Below are positions 56,836 to 64,000 of a DNA stretch of 64,000 nucleotides, piece by piece; the first letter of the stretch is position 1; each line of letters begins with the position of its first letter. Position numbers and translations under genes: made by a program. Where the stretch lies: NCBI GenBank assembly GCA_964017185.1, contig OZ024877.1, positions 62,367,211-62,431,210 of the forward strand, given 5' to 3'. The notes beneath the pieces were generated by a model, which had not been told where the DNA came from, did not search any database, and saw only the letters and a program-made list of their open reading frames with translations. This stretch comes from Rugalucina vietnamica (taxonomy: Eukaryota > Mollusca > Bivalvia > Lucinida > Lucinidae).

Positions 56836-58315
56836 TAATCTGATTTTCAGTTTAATGAATTTTAATGAAAACTTAAAAATTGGAGAAAAAATAAATCAAC
56901 GGGTAAACCTACTAAATGACTTGTGTCTCAGCAGTCAAAAGCCCTAAAGTGCTAAAAAAGGAATCAAATGGTTGCTATAGCAATATTTTACCATCCTATA
57001 CTACAATATTTTAGTCATATGAATTTTAGTATTAAGAATAATTAAGAGAAACAATATGGAAAAAATAAGGAGATATATAGAAAAAAATGCACGTATCTTG
57101 GCTACTGATAGAGCTAGAGAGCTATAATTGGTATCAAATGATTGCTAGGACTATGTTCTATAACATGTTATCCGATATGTAAATCATCAGCTATTTTTGT
57201 TGTATGGATGTAAATGAGATTTTTATAAATACGAAAAAAGTCAACGAAAAATGAAGGGGTTTATGAACAAAATGGCTTATATCTCGACTGCCAATAGCCG
57301 TGGAGAACTTAAAATGGCATCAATTAATTGGTAGGACACTGTTTTATTGACACGCGTTTATATGTATAAAGCATGTTGGCTTGCAATCTAGATTTGATAA
57401 ATTTTGTCGGAGCACAATCTTCAATTTTCTGTCATTTTCACAATTTGTCGATTTTTTATATAACATTTATTACATTCAGAGAATGTAATAACATGTAGTT
57501 AAACTATTAGATAACGTGGCAATAAGGCATTGTCCTAGCATTATATTGATATCATTTTCAGTTCTCTAAAATATTTGGCAGCTGAGATATAAGCAACTTT
57601 GTTGGTGTACCCCTTCATTTTTCATTGGTTTTTCTCATATTCATTAAGATCTTATTAACATACAACAAAAGTAGCTGATTATTTATTATCAGATTACATG
57701 GTTATGGACCATTGTCCTAGCAATTTTTTTATATCAATTATAGCTCTCTAAGTCTATCAGTAACCAAGACAAATGTGATTTTTCTCTGTAGACCACCCTA
57801 ATTTTTTCCGTTATTTTCCTATTAATTCGAGAAGTTTATTTAATATTCCTAAAGCAAAAAAGCAGATTACTTACATATTGTAGTACATGACAGCATAGTT
57901 TAACCCAAGAAACCATTTGATGCCATTTTAACATGCTAGGGCTTTTGATTATCAAGATACAAGTCATTTTGTAAGTTTACCAGTTTCATTTTCCCGCTTT
58001 TTCATTCCTATTTCTAGAGTTTTAATTACAATTCATGAAATTGAAAATCAGATCATTCTTATATCAGACTTTTCTCAGCTTCCTGGGTTTGTCATCAGCA
58101 GTGATGTTGTATACATACGCCCTATTTTTTCAAGATTTTTCACCGATTTTTATGCTCGTATTTTTATTAATTGTCATGAATAAGCAAATTCAACCATTTG
58201 AATAATAGGTATTAAGGTTAAATTGCTAGGTCCAAGCATCACTATCAGATCAATTAATGTATTCTAGTCCATGCTATTGTTTGTATATGTATATTTTTGT
58301 GAGTACACCCTATTC

Positions 58316-58589
58316 AGGCGGCCCCCGTGGCCGAGTGGTTAAGAGCGCTGATATTTCATTACCGCACTTAACCATTCGATCATCTCACCGCTGTGTCTGG
58401 TGTGTGTTCGAGCCCCGCTCTGGCCACATGTGAGACAAGCCAAGTTCTGCTTGCGGGTGTGCCAGGTGGTTTTTCTCGGGTATCTCCCGTTTTCGCCCCA
58501 CCTATTGATTGGCCCGTCTCATATGAGCTGAAATAATCTTGAAAGGGACGTTAAACTGAATAAAAAGAAGAAAAAAAAAACAAAAAAAA
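58316..58589 (+). mobile_element. tRNA-derived SINE, full length
   Basis: The tRNA-like head contains A-box TGGCCGAGTGG and B-box GTGTTCGAGCCCC with a long variable region (Ser/Leu type). The body holds GAGCTGAAATAATCTTGAAA and GGGACGTTAAACTGAATAAA, and an A-rich tail ends the element. CCTATTC at 58309-58315 and 58590-58596 is a target duplication. The matching position in the other F2 arms lacks the insert. Confidence 0.88.
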
Positions 58590-59437
58590 CCTATTCGTTA
58601 GAATCCCACTAGGGGTAGGTGTGGCAACTATACAAGTAAACATCATGTAAATGCGTTAATTGGTCAGAAAAGTATTGTATGGCATTAAGGTTGTCGCTCT
58701 GATTACACTGTCAGCAATGAGAATTGGTCCCAGGGATGTGCATACCTTATGACCAATCCAAAATCTTGCAATGGCTACAGATTTTTTCATGTTTTTCTAC
58801 GATGTTTGACATTTTCATTTATATTGATGAATATGCAAATGAGATAAGGTTGCCTTAGGCCCATGACAATAATACATTTGTCATATGATATTACTGGCGT
58901 AATAACAAAGTGCTTCAGTGATAGTTTGGTCCTGTAGTTAGTTTATTAATGGATATTTATTAATTTTTGTCATTTTAATGTTTTCATTAAAATTCATGAA
59001 TATTCAAATAAGATGTTTCGCATTACTTACCTTAGATTGAAAGGGCTATAGCTATGCTTTTAACTGAGTCAGTGGTCTAGAATAAGCAACGGTGGAGATA
59101 TGATCAATTTTGTATGTACACCCCATGCTTAAGAAACACGTTAATGGCTGCCATGGTAAACATGCAATTTTTCATAGAGTGAAATAGTTTATCTTTGCCA
59201 ACAAAAATTCTTTGCATTTCTGAGATCCTAATTAATGATTTGACATCCATTAAAAATGTCCTGGGGAGGTGCGAGGTAGGTACCTGGAGATAAATATCCT
59301 TAATGTATTGTCACGGATCAAACAAGGTACTTCAATTTAACCCCAGAATAAAAGTCCTTCTGCAAGACCGAAGAAAATTAAAACATCTGTTTTTATACTT
59401 CCCATTGACAGAACTAAACAAATATACCAAGGAAAAA

Positions 59438-59632
59438 AGGTAAAAGTAGGCAATGGTAATAAAATGGCGCAATCAGAAAGAAATACTTACTCCGAAAACC
59501 AAGGGGTTGGAAAAAAATGACACTTAACTACATGTACTTTTACCAAGAAAAACATATCGTAAGCCGAGTGAGCAGACCTTCCCCAATAGGCGGCCACTCA
59601 GTCACACGAACTTAACTTAAATTTGTGCCACA
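59438..59632 (-). mobile_element. Penelope-like element 3' tail, diverged
   Basis: It reads AAAAGTAGGCAATG, then GGCGCAATCAGAAAG, then CGGCCACTCAGTCAC on the + strand. It is nested in the right end of F2 copy 2. Confidence 0.55.
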
Positions 59633-59714
59633 CAGGTGGCCACCAAAAGTGATTTTTGATATTTTTTCTAAGTCTGGGGCTTTAGCTACAGTGTATATAA
59701 ACTGCCAAATATAT

Positions 59715-60190
59715 GAGAATAAAAGTAAAAGCAGGCAATGGTCGGAAACTGTGCAGCCAGAAAAGAAATCTCACTCAAGGTACTTATATTGACAAAACAT
59801 ATCGTAAGCCGAAAGAGCACCTTTTTCCCAAAAGGCGGTCACTCATTTACCCAAACTGAAACTAAAAAGATGAAAACGCACATAAGGTGCAAATAGCAAA
59901 CAACATTGACTCCAAAACATAAAACAATTGGAACCACTGCAAAAGTATCGCCTTGAAACTATCGGTAATAAAAAATGCTGGGTGGCTTAAACTAGTTTTA
60001 CAGGCGCCGAACCTCACCCTCAGTTTATCTTAAGTAAAAGAAGGCCATGATCAGGAAATAATGCAATCAGAAAGAAATTCCCACTCTAAAAACCGAGATG
60101 GGATAAAACTAAATCAACAATGAGGTACTTTACTAAGAAAACATATTGTTGAGTTAGCCGAATGGGCAGCCATTTCCCCATAAAACAATA
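59715..60190 (-). mobile_element. Two overlapping diverged Penelope-like tails
   Basis: 59715-60025 and 60040-60190 both read in reverse (AAGCAGGCAATG..., GGCCATGATCAGG...). Both have decayed copies of the CCGAGATGGG and GCCGAATGGGCAGC motifs. These are older than the copies at 42543 or 49385. Confidence 0.55.
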
Positions 60191-60199
60191 AGTTCAACC

Positions 60200-60499
60200 C
60201 CCAGTAATTTTATATTTCTGTTCGTTCCAAGGCGATACTTCTGTTGTGGTTCTATTTGTTTTGTGCTTTGGAGTCGAATTTTTGTGCTGTTTGAACCTTA
60301 TGTACGTTTTCATAGTTTTAGTTAAGTTCAGGTAACTGAGTGGCCGCCTATTGAAAAATAGCTGATCACTCGGCTTACGATATGTTCTATAAGTGTAAGT
60401 ACCTAATTGTCAATTTGATTTTTCTCACCTCGGTGTTTGTTGTGGGAATTTAATTCTGATTGCGCCTTTTCCTAATCATTGCCTACTTGTACCTTTTTA
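60200..60499 (+). mobile_element. Penelope-like 3' tail abutting the C1q exon acceptor
   Basis: This is a diverged sense-strand tail: TTCGTTCCAAGGCGATACTT, GTAACTGAGTGGCCGCC, CTCGGCTTACGATATG, then the terminal GCGCCTTTTCCTAATCATTG and CCTACTTGTACCTTTTT. The element terminus ends about 6 bases before the splice acceptor AG (60504-60505), so the polypyrimidine stretch of that acceptor is transposon sequence. Confidence 0.7.
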
Positions 60500-60505
60500 T
60501 TGCAG

Positions 60506-60909
60506 ATATGATGATTGGCTTTTTAGCGTACACTCGAAAGGGATATACAAATGGCAAAGTTACCTTTTACAACGTGGCGTACAACTATGGTGATGGTTTT
60601 GATAAGACTACCGGGATTTTCACAGTCCCGGTGTCCGGCCTGTACATTGTCAGTATGACGATACAAGTTGAAAGTGATGAACGCATCAATTGCTGGATAT
60701 TCAATAACGGCTCGGATACAGGACTCCAGGTCGACATAAATGGAAGAAACGAGGAGCCTGCTACTCAGATGGGTATTTTGAGACTCTCTATGGGTGACAC
60801 GCTTTATATAACTGGTGCGCCTTATGATCGTTGCTCATCGTCAGCTGTTGGCTATGAATCAGTGTTTTCAGCTGGACTTATTCAGTACGGCAATGGGTTA
60901 AACAATTAA
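60506..60909 (+). CDS. TSP1-C1q type II membrane protein, exon 5 (C1q domain)
   Basis: It follows TTTTTATTGCAG in phase 1 and ends at TAA 60907-60909. It encodes about 134 residues that form a whole C1q domain: GFLAYTRKGY, VTFYNVAYNYGDGFDKTTG, FTVPVSGLYIVSMTI, and the closing FSAGLIQYGN. C1q domains make TNF-like jelly-roll trimers, and in bivalves they often act as secreted or surface lectin-like recognition proteins. Here the domain is at the C-terminal end of a predicted membrane-anchored chain without collagen repeats. AATAAA occurs at 60914-60919 and 60977-60982; the second is the more usual distance for a poly-A signal. Confidence 0.92.
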
Positions 60910-60994
60910 ATCAAATAAAAGGCAATTCATTTGTTTATCGTGTCAAATAATTGTATTTAGAGGAACTACATGTATAAATAAAAAAAACAAATTG

Positions 60995-61130
60995 CTCACT
61001 CGGCTTACGATATGGTTTCTAACTATTAGTACATGATTCTCAAAAGTATTTCCCACCTCGGCTTTTGGAGTTGGAATTTTTGGCTGATTGCGTCTGTCCC
61101 TGATCATTACCTACTTGTATCTTTGTATTA
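60995..61130 (+). mobile_element. Penelope-like 3' tail, diverged
   Basis: GCTCACTCGGCTTACGATAT to CCTACTTGTATC, lying just downstream of the C1q gene's probable poly-A signal. Confidence 0.55.
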
Positions 61131-61907
61131 AGATAAGTGACATTAGTTTCCAGATTATGTTCATTGTCATTCCTGTATAGCTTTATATTACAACATTTGT
61201 TAATTTGATGCGTTTCACCAAAGCGCTACAACGGTGTAAATTTATATTTTTATTAAAATAAAATATAACAGTTTGATCCTTTGGAAGCTGTAAAACATTC
61301 AAAGGGAGATAGTAACCTTATTTACACTTACAGATAATTCCAACCCGGCTAACAAAGGAACTAAATGCACATTATCGCTTCTGTTCTGAACGTATTTGAT
61401 TGTGTACATTCATATTGGGGAGTGTGAACTTATTATTTTATAATATAGGCAACAATGGTAAATCACTGTATTATGCATGGCAGGGAACATTACGCCTGAA
61501 TTGCAAGCCAAACGATAGGTCAGAAGATTCAAATATGAAAAAGCATACCATCAGCAGCTCTTTTCTCAGATTGCATGATAAAAAAATGGCTGTCAAATTT
61601 GACCCCATATTAAAAATCTTTTTTTTTTTTACTTTTAGGACCAGGAAAATACAATTTTTATACATCAGGTGGTCAACTATATATCATTTTGAAAACAAAA
61701 ATCAGTGCTAGAAAGACAAAAACAGTATTTTTAATAAATTATCAACCAATTATGTTCTTCCGTTACCAGATAACAATCTCGGAGCATCCTGCAGAATTTG
61801 ATTCCTGGGATATGTTGACATAGTAAGTAACCGCTGTCCTTCATGTTTCTATTGTATGTTATCAGATGAAATAGATATCTTTAAATTACCACTGCCAGGA
61901 AACAAAC
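61131..61907. other. No gene seen
   Basis: A short family G remnant (TTTGATCCTTTGGAAGCTG) is at about 61270-61315. The 103-codon frame at 61400-61711 has no recognisable motif and is not called. Confidence 0.45.
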
Positions 61908-62182
61908 TCCACTGCAGAAGCTGAGGGTGAGGTTAAAACCTGTAAAACCTGTTTAAGCCCGCCAGCAACTTTGTGTTACTGATGTTCCAAGTCGATACTT
62001 CTGTGGTGGTTCTTTTTGTTTTATGTCTTGGTGTTTAAATTTTTTTGTGCTGTTGGCGCCTTATGTATGTTTTCATAATTTTAGTTAAGTTAAGGTAACT
62101 GAGTGGCCACCTATTGGGAAAATAGCTGCTCATTCGGCTTACGATATGTTTTCATGGTATAAGTATCTGATTGTTAGTTACC
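61908..62182 (+). mobile_element. Penelope-like terminal unit, 3'-truncated
   Basis: It runs from ACTCCACTGCAGAAGCTGAG to GTATCTGATTGTTAGTT, so it stops before the usual CTACTTGTACC end. Confidence 0.65.
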
Positions 62183-63330
62183 TTGAAACTGCTTCGTCAA
62201 TCAAAGACGAATCCTTAGACAGGGAACCGAGAAAGACGTCATGTCAAGATAAACCTTTAAAATTTTCTTCAGAACCATATTATAAATTATATCGACTGCA
62301 GTCACGCCACTTGAGGTTGATATGAATTATATATGTATATCGAGAAAAAAAGCAGGGTGTGTTGTATGTTTATTTGAACTGATGCTTTACGTCCCAGTCA
62401 ACAGCTAAGGTCATGTTGGGACGTTGTCTCCATTTTTGTGACTTATTCTCAAAGTGAGAATGGCATTACATCCAACAAGTGTTTAAAATATAACCATCCA
62501 ACTAAGCCACAAAAGGCTTATACGTAAGGATGGTTTGACTTGAACCGCGTTTCCTGGGCAGGCTCAGACCAGAGTGGTTAACCAGTAATCAGATGATCAG
62601 TCATTAGTATATATACATGTAAGCTTTGCCTGGAGGCACAAGCAGCCCATTATTTTTCTTTAGGCCTCAATGGGCGGGGTACCATTGACTTAACTTTTTC
62701 CTCTGAGTATATATAGAGATAAAATAAACAAATAGGATGTTTTAGAGATTGATACAACTTACTGAATTGTTTTTATTTCCTTTCTGACTGTTCATGTTAA
62801 GTAAGGGCAAAAAATGAAAAGTGCAATACACACACAATATTTTTCCACAACTTGACTCTCAATTCATGCCACAGGTTTGTTAAAAAGGAACGTGATTATT
62901 TTATATAATACTCACAAACACCATTCTGACGATGCACGGTGTTCAAACTCATCAAATTTGGAGGACACAAAAATTATGTTAAAAAGTGTCGTTTTGAACA
63001 CTTTTGTGGGAAAACATCAAAGACGTATCAATCTGAATTCTTTTTGCTATTACTTAAACATATTTAGAAATAAACATTAAATGCACTTTCGAGCAATAAA
63101 TGCATTCTAGATGGACTCAGAGGCAAATAATTGCAAAGGTAAAATTGCAAAATCGGGGCTCGCTCAATCAAATGTCTATAAAACGACAACCACTGCATGT
63201 AAAAAAACCGTCCTTTATACGAATGTTGACACAGATGTTAGTCATTATATCTGCTGAACTTTAGCCGATTTACTTAATTCTGATAGAAGTTATTTGATAG
63301 TTTATCAATCTTATTTTTCACAAGTACTGA
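62183..63330. other. No gene seen
   Basis: This contains repeat-like stretches (for example TGGAGGCACAAGCAG, which recurs reversed near 15565) but no exon I can support. Expected GPCR TM1-TM4 sequence was not found here. Confidence 0.4.
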
Positions 63331-63753
63331 ATGGGCTACCGTAGAAAAACGCCTGCTGTGTTGTTATGCAAGTCGATCGTGATTTCTATACAGTGGTTTC
63401 AGATACCCCATATAATTACCTTTTCAACCATATACAATTTAGCCGTATTATTTTCGGGTGCAAGGGTTAGCCAAAATCTCTCCTTGGTTCCCCAACTAGT
63501 ACATAGGGTTACATTAATTTTCATGATAATAGCAGGCTTTTTTGTAATTTGCTTCATTCCAAAGCTGACAATGTTAGTATGGGAATCTGTGAAAACGGAT
63601 TTCTGGCAGACACTGACGCCTTCAAAATTGGGCTGCTATAGATTTCTGTACAGGTTCTACATTGTGAATAATATCATCAACCCCTATTTGTACGGGTTTC
63701 TGGACAAGAAATTTAGAACAGAATGTAGGAAGATGCTGTGTAGAAAAACGTGA
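63331..63753 (+). CDS. Rhodopsin-family GPCR fragment, TM5 to C-terminal tail
   Basis: An open frame of 140 residues ends in TGA at 63751-63753. It holds a possible TM5 (FQIPHIITFSTIY, with the F-x-x-P motif), TM6 (RVTLIFMIIAGFFVICFIPKL) and TM7 with the NPxxY-type box NPYLY, then helix 8 (GFLDKKFRTECRKMLC) with a cysteine that could be palmitoylated. A stop directly precedes the first ATG, and TM1-TM4 are not found in the preceding kilobases. It is therefore either the last exon of a split gene or a truncated pseudogene. The ligand class cannot be told; a peptide-type receptor is plausible. Confidence 0.65.
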   Translation: MGYRRKTPAVLLCKSIVISIQWFQIPHIITFSTIYNLAVLFSGARVSQNLSLVPQLVHRVTLIFMIIAGFFVICFIPKLTMLVWESVKTDFWQTLTPSKLGCYRFLYRFYIVNNIINPYLYGFLDKKFRTECRKMLCRKT

Positions 63754-64000
63754 CTGCATCAAAGACGAGCACAGCAAGTGCACCAACCTCCTACACTGAC
63801 AAAGGCAGAAAGAAGCGTTGACCATTTCTATTCAAAAATGCCTATGGCTTTTGGAAAAACAAAAAGCCGGCCATCTGTCTTCTTAAGCACAGGTTAACTT
63901 CCCTGAATAATGCACTATTGGATAACAGAATTTGTTTTTCATGTTTCTTGCCACATGATCTTAATTTTGGGCTAAAACAATCAATTTTTGTATGAAATAT

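Larger units (their letters stand above)
56031..59689. mobile_element. Large foldback element F2, copy 2
   Basis: The left arm (56031 to about 57430) matches the right arm (about 57430-59689) in reverse orientation. Both match the element at 2890-7557. The ends are AGAGTCCCAGCCATCAGAAA and CTGGGGCTTTAGCTA. Nested insertions are an unrelated GC-richer stretch (about 56590-56835), a SINE (58316-58589) and a Penelope-like tail (59438-59632). It occupies most of intron 4 of the TSP1-C1q gene. Confidence 0.7.

Noticed and set aside
58320..58430. Functional tRNA-Ser or tRNA-Leu gene
   Set aside because: The head has both promoter boxes but an over-long middle, is followed by a SINE body and A-rich tail, and is flanked by a target duplication.
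61400..61711. 103-codon open frame downstream of the C1q gene
   Set aside because: Low-complexity, lysine- and phenylalanine-rich, with no recognisable domain and no splice support.

Overview
The window is eukaryotic nuclear DNA: AT-rich, with genes split by GT-AG introns and dense in interspersed repeats. A non-alpha nicotinic-receptor-like subunit, a C1q-domain gene with thrombospondin type-1 repeats, Penelope-like, RTE-like and CR1/Jockey-like retroelements, tRNA-headed SINEs and many foldback MITEs suggest a lophotrochozoan, most likely a bivalve mollusc. That assignment is inferred from gene and repeat content only.

Two split genes carry most of the recognisable coding sequence, both on the + strand. 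(1) A Cys-loop receptor subunit has exons at 9416-9460 (45 bp), 15822-15931 (110 bp), 16672-17216 and 21936-22423. These join in frame (1188 bp, 395 codons plus stop). The 5' exons (signal peptide and start of the ligand-binding domain) were not found. (2) A type II membrane protein has exons at 42096-42413, 43711-43762, 49152-49322, 55582-55752 and 60506-60909. These join in frame to 371 residues: cytoplasmic tail with Tyr motifs, transmembrane helix, short stalk, two TSP1 modules and a C-terminal C1q domain. A GPCR fragment (TM5-TM7) lies at 63331-63753.

The rest is mostly mobile DNA. Two full-length, about 99% identical RTE-like LINEs lie in opposite orientation at 17285-21481 (+, in the last intron of the receptor gene) and 37117-41314 (-, about 0.8 kb upstream of the TSP1-C1q gene). 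Each has its own 8-9 bp target-site duplication. A 5'-truncated, frameshifted CR1/Jockey-like LINE sits in the 6.4-kb receptor intron. Fragments of one Penelope-like family occur about 17 times, and one supplies the sequence just before the C1q splice acceptor. Two large foldback elements (2890-7557, 56031-59689), a family of about 275-bp foldback MITEs with a near-perfect central palindrome, and a family with a GATCAG palindrome fill much of the remainder.

The most distinctive element is at 30853-31456: two identical 255-bp terminal repeats around 94 bp of non-coding DNA, with a perfect 18-nt tRNA-Pro primer-binding site abutting one repeat, a purine-rich tract and a 5-bp target duplication. 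It is a miniature LTR retrotransposon (TRIM). Each terminal repeat also contains a tRNA-Arg-like sequence with A and B boxes followed by T6, as well as a TATA-like box. It is inserted in a roughly 65-bp minisatellite (29683-31910).

Window bases 1-1616 plus 7557-8535 are a diverged direct copy of 24487-27345. The first copy is expanded by about 5.9 kb of nested insertions.
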